42,065 bases of DNA from Thioalkalivibrio sp. ALE31 (GCF_000377405.1 NZ_KB905031.1:1-42065), one strand, 5' to 3'; numbered from the stretch's first letter, positions 17,610-29,300 are shown. Program-made: numbers and translations. Notes: generated by a model from the letters alone, not told the origin.

Positions 17610-18287
17610 GTGAGTCGTGACTTTCGCAGCCTGCTGCCGCCGGCCGTGCGCGATGGCGAGGGTGTGGGCCAGGCGCTGACCCACCGCAGTGCCGGCGGGC
17701 GCAACAACGAGCGTCTCGAATTCCTCGGGGATGCCGTGCTGGGCCTGGTGATCGCCGACGCCCTGTACGAGCAGCTCCCGGACGCCCCGGAGGGCGACCT
17801 GACCCGCCTGCGTGCCGCGCTGGTCAATCGCGAGTCGCTGGCCGCGCTGGCGCGCGAGACGGGACTGGAGGGCACGCTGAACCTGGGCCAGGGCGAGCGC
17901 AAGAGTGGTGGTCAGCGCCGCGACTCCATCCTCGCGGATGCCGTGGAGGCCCTGATCGGGGTGACCTATCGCGAGGCCGGCATGCAGGCCGCGCGCGAGT
18001 TCACCCTGGCGCTGTACGCCGAGCGCCTGCAGGATCTGCCGTCGGCCGAGTCGCTGAAGGACCCGAAAACCCGCCTTCAGGAACAGCTGCAGGGCCGCAA
18101 TGCGGAGCTTCCGGTCTACGAGGTGCTGGAGGTGGCCGGCCCCGATCACAAGCGCCAGTTCACCGTGGCGGTGCACCTGCCCACCCAGGGCTGGGGGCAG
18201 CGCGGCCAGGGCTCCTCGCGGCGCCGCGCCGAGCAGGCCGCGGCCGAGGCCGCCCTGAAGCGCCTGCAACAGGTACAGGAACAATGA
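17610..18287 (+). CDS. rnc: Ribonuclease III
   Basis: Double-strand-specific endoribonuclease that processes rRNA precursors and many mRNAs. The 225-residue protein has the catalytic signature ERLEFLGDAVL (E34, E37, D41) and a second acidic site DAVEALIG (D110, E113), followed by a C-terminal double-stranded-RNA-binding domain (about 155-224). The chosen start is GTG at 17610, with AGGGG seven bases upstream. The frame extends further to a TTG but that lacks support. The stop overlaps era by four bases (ATGA), as in many relatives. Confidence 0.96.
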   Translation: MSRDFRSLLPPAVRDGEGVGQALTHRSAGGRNNERLEFLGDAVLGLVIADALYEQLPDAPEGDLTRLRAALVNRESLAALARETGLEGTLNLGQGERKSGGQRRDSILADAVEALIGVTYREAGMQAAREFTLALYAERLQDLPSAESLKDPKTRLQEQLQGRNAELPVYEVLEVAGPDHKRQFTVAVHLPTQGWGQRGQGSSRRRAEQAAAEAALKRLQQVQEQ

Positions 18288-19207
18288 GCGAAACCGATGA
18301 CCGCCCCGCGGGCGAATCCACGCGCTGTGGTCTGATCGCGCTGATTGGTCGGCCCAACGTGGGCAAGACCACGCTGATGAACCGTCTGGTCGGCGAGAAG
18401 CTGGCGGCGACGACCCGGCGGCCCCACACCACGCGCAACCGCATCCTCGGAATCGTGACCGAGGGGCAGGACCAGATTGTGCTGATGGATACGCCCGGCA
18501 TCGACACCGAGCGCACCCAGCTCGTGAACCGCGTCCTCAACCGCACGGCCAGCCAGGCGCTGGCGGATGCCGACCTCGTCTGCTTCATCGTCGAGGCCGG
18601 CCAGTTCCGCCCGGGCGACGAGCGCATCGAAGAGACTATCCGGCATTCCGGGCGCCCGGCGCTGCTGGTGATCAACAAGGTCGACCAGTTCCGCGCGAAG
18701 GAGGAGCTGCTGCCGTTCATTCAGGCCCGGGCCGCGAGTTTCGACTATGCCGGCGTGGTGCCGCTGTCGGCGAAGACCGGCTCCAATCTGGAGGGCCTGA
18801 TCGCGGAGATCCGGACGCACCTCCCGCAGGGCCCGTTCCTGTACGACCCCGATCAGCTCTCGGATCGTCCTCAGCGTTTTCGCGCCGAGGAGATGATCCG
18901 CGAATCCATGCTCGAGCACCTGGGGCAGGAGGTTCCGTACTCGGTGGCGGTGCGCGTGGAGGACTGGTCGGACGAGCCGCGCACGACACACATCGACGCG
19001 GTCATCCTGGTCGAGCGCGACAGCCAGAAGGGAATCGTGATCGGCAAGGGTGGCCAGCGCCTCAAGCGGATCGGCCAGGCGGCCCGCGTCCAGCTGGAAG
19101 AACTGCTGGAGCGCAAGGTCATGCTGCGTCTGACCGTGCGGGTGGAGGCCGACTGGACCCGCAACCCGCGGGCCCTGCGCGAACTCGGCATCGAAGAACC
19201 CCGATGA
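18284..19207 (+). CDS. era: GTPase Era
   Basis: Ras-like GTPase with a KH domain that binds the 3' end of 16S rRNA during 30S assembly. The G1 loop GRPNVGKT (22-29), the MDTPGID G3 motif and NKVD G4 motif are visible, and the C-terminal KH core VIGKGGQRLKRIG is at about 251-265. At 307 residues it is full length. It is coupled to rnc by the ATGA overlap and followed by recO after 16 bases. Confidence 0.97.
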   Translation: MSETDDRPAGESTRCGLIALIGRPNVGKTTLMNRLVGEKLAATTRRPHTTRNRILGIVTEGQDQIVLMDTPGIDTERTQLVNRVLNRTASQALADADLVCFIVEAGQFRPGDERIEETIRHSGRPALLVINKVDQFRAKEELLPFIQARAASFDYAGVVPLSAKTGSNLEGLIAEIRTHLPQGPFLYDPDQLSDRPQRFRAEEMIRESMLEHLGQEVPYSVAVRVEDWSDEPRTTHIDAVILVERDSQKGIVIGKGGQRLKRIGQAARVQLEELLERKVMLRLTVRVEADWTRNPRALRELGIEEPR

Positions 19208-19223
19208 GGGCCCCGCGACGGGC

Positions 19224-19883
19224 ATGAGTGGCGCGGGGTCGGCGGTCACCCAGGGGGTCGTGCTGCACGCCCGCCCGCTGCGCGAGAACAGCCGCGTGCT
19301 GGATCTGCTGACCGCCGGGAGCGGCCGCCTGTCGGCGGTGGTGCGCGGCAAGGCCGGGTCTGTCCAGCCGTTCGTGCTGCTGGATCTGGCCTGGCGCGGG
19401 CGCGGCGAGTTGCCCACCCTCAGCGTCGCCGAGCAGCAGCGGGTCTTCCCGCTGACCGGACGGTCCCTGGTCTGCGGGCTGTACCTGAACGAGCTGATCC
19501 TGCGCCTGTACCCGCGCGAGGCCCCGATCCCGGAGGCCCTGCCCGCGCTGCTGTCCGCCTACGCCCGGCTGGCCGCGGGCGAACGCGCCGATACCGCCCT
19601 GCGTCGTGCCGAATGGGCCCTGCTTGCCCCGCTGGACTCCGGGCTGGAGCATGTCGAGCCGGCCGAGCTGGACCCGGATGGCTGGTATCGCTACGACCCG
19701 GAGGCCGGACTGGAGCCCGTGGCCGCCGGACGGGGCGAGGCGATCCCCGGTTCGGCGCTGCGGGCGCTGGCCACCGGGGAGGACGTGCCGGATAATCATG
19801 CCCGCGTCAGTCGCGACTTCATGCGCCGGCTGATCGACATCCACCTGGCCGGTCGGCCCCTGCGCACCCGGGGTCTGCTGTAG
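19224..19883 (+). CDS. recO: DNA repair protein RecO
   Basis: Recombination mediator that helps load RecA onto SSB-coated single-stranded DNA with RecR. The 219-residue product begins with the RecO OB-fold (VVLHARPLRENSRVLDLLT, GSGRLSAVVRGKAG) and continues into the helical C-terminal domain (CGLYLNELILRLYPREAP). It is somewhat shorter than E. coli RecO (242) and shows no cysteine zinc module. Its position after era is conserved in gammaproteobacteria. Confidence 0.94.
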   Translation: MSGAGSAVTQGVVLHARPLRENSRVLDLLTAGSGRLSAVVRGKAGSVQPFVLLDLAWRGRGELPTLSVAEQQRVFPLTGRSLVCGLYLNELILRLYPREAPIPEALPALLSAYARLAAGERADTALRRAEWALLAPLDSGLEHVEPAELDPDGWYRYDPEAGLEPVAAGRGEAIPGSALRALATGEDVPDNHARVSRDFMRRLIDIHLAGRPLRTRGLL

Positions 19884-19918
19884 GCTTCGGGACCGCATCC
19901 AACCAAGGGCACCGCCTC

Positions 19919-20686
19919 ATGTCGCATCCTGCTCCGCTCAAGCTCGGGGTCAATCTCGATCACATCGCCACCATTCGCCAGGCGCGGCATACGCCGTATC
20001 CGGACCTGATGCAGGCGGTGCGCCTGGCCGAGGCCAGCGGCGCGGACTCCATCACCCTGCACCTGCGCGAGGACCGCCGCCATATCCAGGACGACGATGT
20101 CTTCGGGATCAAGCCCCGGCTCAAGGTCCCGATGAACCTGGAGATGGCGGCCACCGAGGGCATGCAGGCGATTGCCCTGAGGCTGCGCCCGGAGGCGTGC
20201 TGCATCGTGCCGGAGAAGCGCGAGGAGCTGACTACCGAGGGTGGGCTGGATGCCGTGGGGCAGCTGGAGCGCCTGCGCGAGTTTGTCGCGCCCCTGACCG
20301 CCGCGGGGATCGAGGTCTCGCTGTTCGTGGAGCCGGATGCGCGCCAGCTGGAGGCGGCGGTGGCCATTGGCGCGCCGGTGGTGGAGCTGCACACCGGTGC
20401 CTATGCCAACGCCCGCGACGCGGTCGAACGCGAACGGCTGCTCGCCGGCATCAACGAGGCTGCCGCCGCCGGCCGGGAGATGGGGCTGGTGATCAACGCC
20501 GGCCACGGGCTGGACTACGACAACGTGCGCCCGATCGCGGCCAACCCGGTTTTCCACGAGCTCAATATCGGGCATTCGATCGTCGCGCGGGCCCTGTTTA
20601 CGGGCCTGCCCGAGGCGGTCAGCCACATGCGCGGGCTGATGGATGCTGCCCGCCAGGGGCTGCCGGCCGGGCAGTACCCGGTCTGA
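19919..20686 (+). CDS. pdxJ: Pyridoxine 5'-phosphate synthase
   Basis: Condenses 1-deoxyxylulose 5-phosphate with 3-amino-2-oxopropyl phosphate to pyridoxine phosphate in the DXP-dependent vitamin B6 pathway. The 255-residue TIM-barrel protein starts with LGVNLDHIATIRQAR and ends with the conserved phosphate-binding VINAGHGLDYDNV and LNIGHSIVARA. Length matches the family (243 in E. coli). It lies 35 bases after recO and 5 bases before acpS, the usual order. Confidence 0.97.
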   Translation: MSHPAPLKLGVNLDHIATIRQARHTPYPDLMQAVRLAEASGADSITLHLREDRRHIQDDDVFGIKPRLKVPMNLEMAATEGMQAIALRLRPEACCIVPEKREELTTEGGLDAVGQLERLREFVAPLTAAGIEVSLFVEPDARQLEAAVAIGAPVVELHTGAYANARDAVERERLLAGINEAAAAGREMGLVINAGHGLDYDNVRPIAANPVFHELNIGHSIVARALFTGLPEAVSHMRGLMDAARQGLPAGQYPV

Positions 20687-20691
20687 GCGCG

Positions 20692-21072
20692 ATGATCCTC
20701 GGGATCGGGACCGATCTGGTGCAGGTCGCGCGCATGCGCGGCATGTGGGAGCGCCACGGCCGCCGCCTCGCCGAGCGCATCCTGCATCCGCTGGAGCAGG
20801 CCGATCTGCCATCCCATGAACCGGCCGGGTTTCTGGCCCGGCGCTTTGCCGCCAAGGAGGCGCTGGCCAAGGCGCTGGGCTGCGGGGTCGGGGCCGACAT
20901 GGCGCTGTCGGAGGCGGGGGTGACCCATGACGCTCGCGGGCGCCCCGAATTCGTGCTGGCCGGGCGGGCCCGGGCCACGGCAGACCGCCTCGGTGTGCGC
21001 GCGATCCATCTCAGCATCAGCGACGAACGCGAATACGCCCAGGCCTTCGTGGTCCTCGAAGGTGGCGAGTAA
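20692..21072 (+). CDS. acpS: Holo-acyl-carrier-protein synthase
   Basis: Transfers 4'-phosphopantetheine from coenzyme A to apo-ACP. The 126-residue protein equals the length of E. coli AcpS and shows the two signature segments: ILGIGTDLVQVARM with the metal-binding aspartate (D8), and RFAAKEALAKALG with the catalytic glutamate. ATG at 20692 comes 5 bases after the pdxJ stop. It ends the lepA-acpS run. A separate promoter for hflK follows. Confidence 0.96.
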   Translation: MILGIGTDLVQVARMRGMWERHGRRLAERILHPLEQADLPSHEPAGFLARRFAAKEALAKALGCGVGADMALSEAGVTHDARGRPEFVLAGRARATADRLGVRAIHLSISDEREYAQAFVVLEGGE

Positions 21073-21095
21073 CCCGCCTTTCCCTCCGGGCGAGG

Positions 21096-21124
21096 TTGCC
21101 CGGGTTGGGGCGGCTCCCTAGAAT
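21096..21124 (+). promoter_or_regulatory. Sigma-70-type promoter of hflKC
   Basis: TTGCCC (21096-21101), exactly 17 bases, and TAGAAT (21119-21124) match sigma-70 elements at 4/6 and 5/6. It lies 74 bases before the hflK start. Confidence 0.55.
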
Positions 21125-21198
21125 GTGGCTCCTTATGCCTGCCGGTGTCCGCGGATGCCGTGGCAGGCCAGCCCTGAGCGAGCGACGGAGTCCAGTCA

Positions 21199-22419
21199 AT
21201 GCCCTGGAACGAACCGGGAAACAACAACCGCGACCCCTGGAGTGGGGGTGGTGGCGGCCAGCGCGGTAGCGGTGGCGGTGGCGGGGGTGGCAATCAGCCC
21301 CCCGACCTCGAGGAGATGATGCGCAAGCTGTCGCGTCAGCTGAATGGTATCTTCGGCGGGGGCGGCAGCGGCGGCTCGGGCGGTTCCGGCAGTGGCGGCA
21401 TGGGCCGGGGTGCCCAGGCCCTGGTCAGCCTCGGCCTGATCATCGCGCTGGTGGTCTGGCTGGCGTCCGGCTTCCACATCATCTCGGAAGGCGAGCGCGG
21501 CGTGGTGCTGCGCTTCGGCGAGTTCCAGCAGGTGAAGAACCCGGGGCCGGGCTGGCATCTGCCCTATCCCATCGAGCGCATCGAGATCGAGAACGTCGAC
21601 AACGTCCGGACGCTCGAGCATCGCGCGCTGATCCTGACCGGCGACGAGAACATCATCGATGTTGATATCGCGGTGCAGTACCGCATCCTCGACCTGGTCG
21701 ACTATCTCTTCAATGTCCGCAACCCGAACGCCACGGTGAACCGGGTGATGGAGTCGGCGATCCGCGAGCGCATCGGCAAGAACAACCTCGAATTCATTCT
21801 CGGCGAGGGGCGTGGCGAGATCGCCTCGTCCTCGCGCGTGGTGATGCAGGAGAATCTGGACGCCTACGGTGCCGGCATCATCGTCACCGCCGTGTCCATG
21901 CAGCAGGCGCAGCCGCCGGAACCGGTGCAGGAGTCCTTCGCCGACGCGATCCGCGCCCGCGAGGACGAGGTGCGCTTCCGCAATGAGGCCGAGGCCTACG
22001 CCAATGGCGTGATCCCACGGGCCCGTGGTCAGGCCGCCCGCATCATCGAGGAGGCCGAGGGCTATCGCGATCAGGTGATCGCCCGGGCCGAGGGTGATGC
22101 CTCGCGCTTTGACCAGTTGCTGGCCGAATACCAGCAGGCCCCGGATGTGACCCGGGATCGTCTCTACCTGGAGGCGGTCGAGGCCGTGCTCGAGGATTCG
22201 CGCAAGCTGATGCTGGACGTGGGCAGCAGCAACAACCTGATGATGCTGCCGCTGGATCAGTTGTTCCAGGGCGCCGCGCGCAGCGGGAACAGCTCCGGCG
22301 ACACACCGACACCGCGGCCGCTGGATACCAGCCGCAGTGTCTTCAACAGTGGCTCGGGTACGAGCAGCCGGCTGGGTGATCGCGACCCGGCCGCCCAGCG
22401 TTCGCGGGAGGTGCGCTAA
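21199..22419 (+). CDS. hflK: FtsH modulator HflK
   Basis: Membrane SPFH/prohibitin-family protein that forms the HflKC cage around the FtsH protease and limits degradation of membrane substrates. Residues 1-70 are very glycine-rich (two runs at about 16-31 and 52-69) and cytoplasmic. One membrane helix covers about 74-93, and the SPFH domain begins at EGERGVVLRFG. A coiled-coil-like helical part with EEAEGYRDQVIARAEGDA follows. It is 406 residues against 419 in E. coli. The stop shares one base with the hflC start (TAATG). Confidence 0.96.
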   Translation: MPWNEPGNNNRDPWSGGGGGQRGSGGGGGGGNQPPDLEEMMRKLSRQLNGIFGGGGSGGSGGSGSGGMGRGAQALVSLGLIIALVVWLASGFHIISEGERGVVLRFGEFQQVKNPGPGWHLPYPIERIEIENVDNVRTLEHRALILTGDENIIDVDIAVQYRILDLVDYLFNVRNPNATVNRVMESAIRERIGKNNLEFILGEGRGEIASSSRVVMQENLDAYGAGIIVTAVSMQQAQPPEPVQESFADAIRAREDEVRFRNEAEAYANGVIPRARGQAARIIEEAEGYRDQVIARAEGDASRFDQLLAEYQQAPDVTRDRLYLEAVEAVLEDSRKLMLDVGSSNNLMMLPLDQLFQGAARSGNSSGDTPTPRPLDTSRSVFNSGSGTSSRLGDRDPAAQRSREVR

Positions 22420-23303
22420 TGCTCCGCATAGCCGGTATTGCCGTGGTCGTGCTCGGTATCGTCGTTGCCCTGTCGACCTACACCGTTGACGAACGCGAAC
22501 GAGTGATCAAGTTTGCCCTGGGGGAGATCCGCGAGGTCGACCCGGCCCCGGGCCTGCACTTCAAGTTCCCGCTGATCCAGAACGTCGAGAAGTTCGACGC
22601 ACGGATCATGACGCTGAACATCCCGCCGGATCGGTTCCTGACCTCCGAGGCGAAGAACATCATCGTCGATTTCTACGCCAAGTGGCGGATCGACGATGTC
22701 GGACAGTTCTACCGCGCCACGCGCGGCGACGAGCGTCTGGCCGAGGAGCGCCTGGCGCAGATCCTGCGCGACGGGATGCGTAACGAGTTCGCCCGCTTCG
22801 AACTGCAGGATGTGGTCGCTGGCGAGCGCCTGACGATCATGGGCGCAGTGCGTCAGACGGCACTGGAGACCGCTCAGGAGCTGGGTATCAATCTGGTGGA
22901 TGTGCGCATCCGCCGCATGGATCTGCCCGACGAGGTATCCGAGTCGGTGTACGAGCGCATGCGGGCCGAGCGTCAGCGCGTGGCCCAGGACTTCCGGGCC
23001 CGCGGCCAGGAAGAGGCCGAGCGCATCCGCTCGCGGGCCGACCGCGAACGCACGGTGATCCTGGCGAATGCCTATCGCGACTCCGAGGAGATCCGCGGTG
23101 CCGGTGACGCCCGGGCGACGGAGACCCTCGGGCGTTCGTTCGGCGAGGACCAGGACTTCTTCCGCTTCTATCGCAGCCTGATTGCCTACCGCAACAGCAT
23201 GAGCGGCGAGAACAGCACCTTCATCCTGGAACCGAACTCCGAGTTCTTCCAGTACTTCAATGCCCCCGGGGGCGAACGTCCGGCGCCGCTGCCGCCCCGC
23301 TGA
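22419..23303 (+). CDS. hflC: FtsH modulator HflC
   Basis: Partner of HflK in the membrane microdomain that regulates FtsH. The 294-residue protein has one N-terminal membrane helix (residues about 2-20), the SPFH core DERERVIKFALGEI and the family segment RRMDLPDEVSESVYERMRAE. It is about 40 residues shorter than E. coli HflC at internal loops, as in many gammaproteobacteria. Translation is coupled to hflK through the one-base overlap. An intrinsic terminator 51 bases later ends the unit. Confidence 0.96.
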   Translation: MLRIAGIAVVVLGIVVALSTYTVDERERVIKFALGEIREVDPAPGLHFKFPLIQNVEKFDARIMTLNIPPDRFLTSEAKNIIVDFYAKWRIDDVGQFYRATRGDERLAEERLAQILRDGMRNEFARFELQDVVAGERLTIMGAVRQTALETAQELGINLVDVRIRRMDLPDEVSESVYERMRAERQRVAQDFRARGQEEAERIRSRADRERTVILANAYRDSEEIRGAGDARATETLGRSFGEDQDFFRFYRSLIAYRNSMSGENSTFILEPNSEFFQYFNAPGGERPAPLPPR

Positions 23304-23354
23304 GCGGGGCGGAAACCGGGTGGCTGCGGCCGCCCCGAAGGTCGCCGTTTGCAA

Positions 23355-23384
23355 CGGGCCCGGAAGTATCCGGGCCCGACTTTT
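23355..23384 (+). terminator. Rho-independent terminator of hflKC
   Basis: A perfect 10-bp GC-rich stem (23355-23364 with 23369-23378), loop AGTA, followed by ACTTTT. This is the clearest intrinsic terminator in the window on the plus strand. Confidence 0.8.
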
Positions 23385-23435
23385 GCCGGACGGCGGGCCG
23401 GGCGTGGTGGATGACAGGACAAGGACAGGGATGAC

Positions 23436-25921
<2,486 letters not shown>

Positions 25922-25939
25922 TATCCCGCCCGGACGGTC

Positions 25940-25974
25940 GGGGCGTCAGCAAGCGCGGGCTTCGGTGATGCCCC
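25940..25974 (+). terminator. Possible purA terminator hairpin
   Basis: A 9-bp outer stem (25940-25948 with 25966-25974) contains an inner 4-bp stem AAGC/GCTT. No T tract follows, so termination would need Rho or be incomplete. Confidence 0.4.
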
Positions 25975-26111
25975 GGCCCGGGGGTCCGGTGCCTGTGCAC
26001 GCGGGTGCGCATGACGCGTGTGTATGAAGCGGCGTCGAGGTTTGCCTATGTGGCATGCGAATGGCCCGGGTGAATGCTCCACGGGCCGCGCCCGCGAAGG
26101 CAGCGCCCACG

Positions 26112-26137
26112 AAAAAATCCACGCCATCCATGTGGAT
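26112..26137 (-). terminator. Intrinsic terminator of tRNA-Leu
   Basis: Read on the minus strand, ATCCAC (26137-26132) and GTGGAT (26122-26117) form a 6-bp stem followed by a run of six T (26117-26112), about 47 bases past the tRNA 3' end. Confidence 0.65.
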
Positions 26138-26183
26138 GCCGCGCGTTACGGGGTGGTTCAGGGAGTGTGTTGAAGCAGAAAAA

Positions 26184-26270
26184 TGGTGCCGAGGAGAGGA
26201 CTTGAACCTCCACGGGGTTACCCCCACTAGCACCTGAAGCTAGCGCGTCTACCAATTCCGCCACCTCGGC
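26184..26270 (-). tRNA. tRNA-Leu (anticodon CAG)
   Basis: An 87-base tRNA on the minus strand. The acceptor stem GCCGAGG/CCTCGGC closes perfectly, the anticodon arm presents CAG at 26234-26236, the T arm contains GGTTCAAGTCC, and a long variable arm of the class II leucine type is present (GGGGGTAACCCC-like). The discriminator is A and CCA is encoded (26184-26186). A near-consensus sigma-70 promoter lies upstream and an intrinsic terminator downstream, so it is a single-gene unit. Confidence 0.96.
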
Positions 26271-26648
26271 ACGAGGGACGACACAGCGGTGAAAACCGAG
26301 TGTCCTGCGCTTCAGGAGCGCGCAATATAGTGCGCGCCCGCGAGGCTGTCAACGCCCCGGGGGCCGAAATTCGCCGTCCGGGACGGGCGCCGGCGGGCCG
26401 GCGCGAAGCCGCGCTGCGCAACAAAATTCTGCATGCCTCATAATGGGCGCTTCGGGAAGCGCCGATTCATGTACCCGCTGGTGTTGCGGTCCGCTGGTAT
26501 CGCTCCGCTACACTGCACTCACCGCGCCTTGATCGCACGCTGGAAAGCGGCTCGAGCGGGAGCGGGCACCTGAATCAGCGTTTCCCTTGCGCGCCCGGCC
26601 GGTTCCCGGCGAAGGGCTGCCCATTGCAACATCCACAGAGTTCACTGA
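26271..26648. other. tRNA-Leu / rnr divergent spacer
   Basis: It contains the tRNA promoter at 26324-26352. For rnr on the plus strand I see only weak candidates, such as CATAAT near 26440 without a partner and TACACT near 26510 with poor -35 spacing. No gene is seen in it. Confidence 0.6.
26324..26352 (-). promoter_or_regulatory. Near-consensus sigma-70 promoter of tRNA-Leu
   Basis: On the minus strand TTGACA (26352-26347), a 17-base spacer and TATATT (26329-26324) match consensus at 6/6 and 5/6 with ideal spacing, about 54 bases before the mature tRNA 5' end. Confidence 0.85.
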
Positions 26649-29300
26649 ATGCCAAGACAACGTCGCAAGACCCCCGCCGATCCCAACTTCGAGCGCGAGG
26701 CGCAGAAGTACGACAACCCCATCCCCAGCCGCGAGTTCATCCTCGGGCTCCTGCAGGAAGCCGACAACCCGCTGTCCTACGACGAGATCGCGGAGCGGCT
26801 GCAGATCGACGATGACGATCGTCTCGAGGCCCTGCGCCGCCGCCTGAAGGCGATGGAGCGCGACGGCCAGGCCCTTTGCAATCGCCGAGGGGCCTATCTG
26901 CCGGTCAACCAGGAAGATCTGATCCGCGGCCGTGTGATCGGGCATCCGGACGGCTTCGGCTTCCTGGTGCCGGACGAGCAGGACGACGATCTGTTCCTGT
27001 CGCCCAAGCAGATGCGCGGCGTATTCCATGGCGACCGGGCGCTGGCCCGGGTCATGGGCGTGGATCGCCGCGGCCGCCGTGAAGGCGGGATCGTGGAGGT
27101 CCTCGAGCGCAACACCACCCAGGTGGTCGGGCGCCTGAAGATCGAGGACGGGGTCGGTGTCCTGACCCCGGACAACAAGCGGATTACCCACGACATCCTG
27201 GTGCCGCCGGACGGCCTGGGCGAGGCGCAGGACGACCAGATCGTGGTGGTGCGTATCCGCGAATCCGCCTCGCGCACCGCGCGCCTGAAGGGCGATGTGC
27301 TGGAGGTCCTGGGCGAACACATGGCCCCGGGCATGGAGATCGACATCGCGATCCGTGCCCATGGCCTGCCGCACGAGTGGCCGGACGAGGTCACGGCCGC
27401 CGCCGACGCACTGGGTGCCGAGGTCGCCGAGAAGGACAAGAAGGGCCGTCTGGATCTGCGCGAGAAGCCGTTTGTCACCATCGATGGCAGTGATGCCCGC
27501 GACTTCGACGACGCCCTGTACTGCGAGCCGGAGGGCAAGGGCTGGCGCCTGTGGGTCGCGATCGCCGACGTGTCCCATTATGTCGAGCGCGATGCGGCCC
27601 TGGACCGCGAGGCCCGCACCCGCGGCACCTCGGTGTACTTCCCCGACAACGTGATCCCGATGCTGCCGGAGGCCCTGTCCAACGGCCTGTGCTCGCTGAA
27701 CCCGAAGGTGGATCGGTTGAGCATGGTCTGCGAGATGGAGATCGGCGCGCGCGGGGCACTGAAGAGCTATCGCTTCCACGAGGGCCTGATCCGCTCGCAC
27801 GCGCGTCTGATCTACGACGATGTTGCGGCGATGCTCGACGGCGACACGGCCCTGCGCGAGCAGAACGCCCATGTGATGCCGCATCTGGAGACCCTGCACA
27901 AGGTCTTCAAGTCCCTGCACGCAGCCCGCAATCGCCGCGGCGCGATCGACTTCGACACCACCGAGACCAAGATCGTCTTCGGCGAGGACCGCAAGATCGA
28001 GCAGATCGTCCCGACCGAGCGCAACGATGCCCATCGCCTGGTCGAGGAATGCATGATCATGGCGAACGTCGCGGCGGCGCGGTTCCTGAAGAAGCACAAG
28101 GTGCCGGCGCTTTATCGTATCCACGACCAGCCACCGGCGGAGAAGGTCGAGGAGCTGCGCGAGTTCCTGAATGGCGCGGGCCTGAGCCTGGGCGGCGGGG
28201 CCGAACCCACACCGGCCGACTACACCGCCGTGCTGAAGGCCGCCCGCCAGCGCTCGGACCAGCAGCTGATCCAGACGGTGCTGCTGCGCTCGCTGAGCCA
28301 GGCGGTGTACGCCCCGGAACTGGACGGGCACTTTGGTCTGGCGCTGGACGACTACGCGCACTTTACCTCGCCGATCCGGCGCTATCCCGACCTGCTGGTG
28401 CATCGTGGCATTCGTCATGTGCTGCGCAAGGGCAGTGGCAAGGCGTTCCCGTATTCGCACAGCGACATGGAATCGCTGGGCGAGCACTGCTCGATGGCGG
28501 AGCGGCGCGCCGACGATGCCACCCGCGATGCCGAGGCCTGGCTGAAGGCCGAGTACATGCAGGACAAGGTCGGGGAGACCTTCACCGGCGTGGTCTCCGG
28601 CGTAACCGGGTTCGGCCTGTTCGTCGAGATCAAGGATGTCTACATCGAGGGCCTGGTCCACGTGACCAGCCTGGACAATGACTTCTACCACTTCGACCCG
28701 ACCCGTCACACCCTGACCGGCGAGCGCGGCGGACGGGTGTTCCGTATTGGGGACGAACTGCAGGTGCAGGTGGCCCGGGTGAGTCTGGATGATCGCAAGA
28801 TCGACCTCGCGCTGGCCGGGGAACCGGGCAAGCCGAAGCCGACGGACGCGCCACCGAAGAAGCGCAGCCGCCGCAGCAAGCGCCGCAAGGATGCCGAGAC
28901 CGCCCCGGCCGCCACCCCGGCGGACGAGACCCAGCCGGCCGAAGCTGCGGCGGACCCGGCTCCGGCCGAGCCGCAGGCACCCGCCGCCGACGACGAGGCC
29001 CCGGCACCGAAGCAGAAGCGTCGCCGTCGCGGCGGTCGCCGCCGTGGTTCGGCCTCCGGTGACACGACCCCGGACCCGGCCCCCGAGCCGGGGAACGAGG
29101 CGGCCCCGGTGTCCGACCCTGACGAGGGTATTCCCGATGCCCCGGAACCCGGCAACGAGGCGGTCCCGCCGCCGCGACCGGAGGCCGACAAGGACGGCAA
29201 CACCATCGTCGAGTCGGAGCCGCAAGCCCAGGGGGCGGGCAAGAAGCCCGCAGGTTCCGGCCGTCGCCGCAGCCGGCGCCGGCGTCCCTCCTCGTCCTGA
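26649..29300 (+). CDS. rnr: Ribonuclease R
   Basis: Processive 3'-5' exoribonuclease that degrades structured RNA, defective rRNA and mRNA. Domains in order: N-terminal winged-helix-like region (about 20-90), cold-shock domains (about 90-250), RNB catalytic domain with TIDGSDARDFDDA supplying D279, D285, D287 and D288, S1 domain (about 638-720, FTGVVSGVTGFGLFVEI), then a long tail (722-883). The tail alternates basic clusters (KKRSRRSKRRK, KQKRRRRGGRRRG, GRRRSRRRR) with Pro/Glu/Ala-rich acidic linkers, including EPGNEA twice. At 883 residues it is longer than E. coli RNase R (813) because of this tail. The ribosome site is weak. rlmB follows. Confidence 0.96.
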   Translation: MPRQRRKTPADPNFEREAQKYDNPIPSREFILGLLQEADNPLSYDEIAERLQIDDDDRLEALRRRLKAMERDGQALCNRRGAYLPVNQEDLIRGRVIGHPDGFGFLVPDEQDDDLFLSPKQMRGVFHGDRALARVMGVDRRGRREGGIVEVLERNTTQVVGRLKIEDGVGVLTPDNKRITHDILVPPDGLGEAQDDQIVVVRIRESASRTARLKGDVLEVLGEHMAPGMEIDIAIRAHGLPHEWPDEVTAAADALGAEVAEKDKKGRLDLREKPFVTIDGSDARDFDDALYCEPEGKGWRLWVAIADVSHYVERDAALDREARTRGTSVYFPDNVIPMLPEALSNGLCSLNPKVDRLSMVCEMEIGARGALKSYRFHEGLIRSHARLIYDDVAAMLDGDTALREQNAHVMPHLETLHKVFKSLHAARNRRGAIDFDTTETKIVFGEDRKIEQIVPTERNDAHRLVEECMIMANVAAARFLKKHKVPALYRIHDQPPAEKVEELREFLNGAGLSLGGGAEPTPADYTAVLKAARQRSDQQLIQTVLLRSLSQAVYAPELDGHFGLALDDYAHFTSPIRRYPDLLVHRGIRHVLRKGSGKAFPYSHSDMESLGEHCSMAERRADDATRDAEAWLKAEYMQDKVGETFTGVVSGVTGFGLFVEIKDVYIEGLVHVTSLDNDFYHFDPTRHTLTGERGGRVFRIGDELQVQVARVSLDDRKIDLALAGEPGKPKPTDAPPKKRSRRSKRRKDAETAPAATPADETQPAEAAADPAPAEPQAPAADDEAPAPKQKRRRRGGRRRGSASGDTTPDPAPEPGNEAAPVSDPDEGIPDAPEPGNEAVPPPRPEADKDGNTIVESEPQAQGAGKKPAGSGRRRSRRRRPSSS

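Larger units (their letters stand above)
25922..26183. other. Spacer after purA
   Basis: It holds no gene. A hairpin at 25940-25974 (GGGGCGTCA with TGATGCCCC, one G-T pair, plus an inner AAGC/GCTT stem) starts 19 bases after the purA stop but lacks a T tract. The minus-strand tRNA terminator lies at 26112-26137. Confidence 0.6.

Noticed and set aside
21237-21420. GGT/GGC-rich repeats at the start of hflK as a tandem-repeat element
   Set aside because: They encode the normal glycine-rich cytoplasmic head of HflK.
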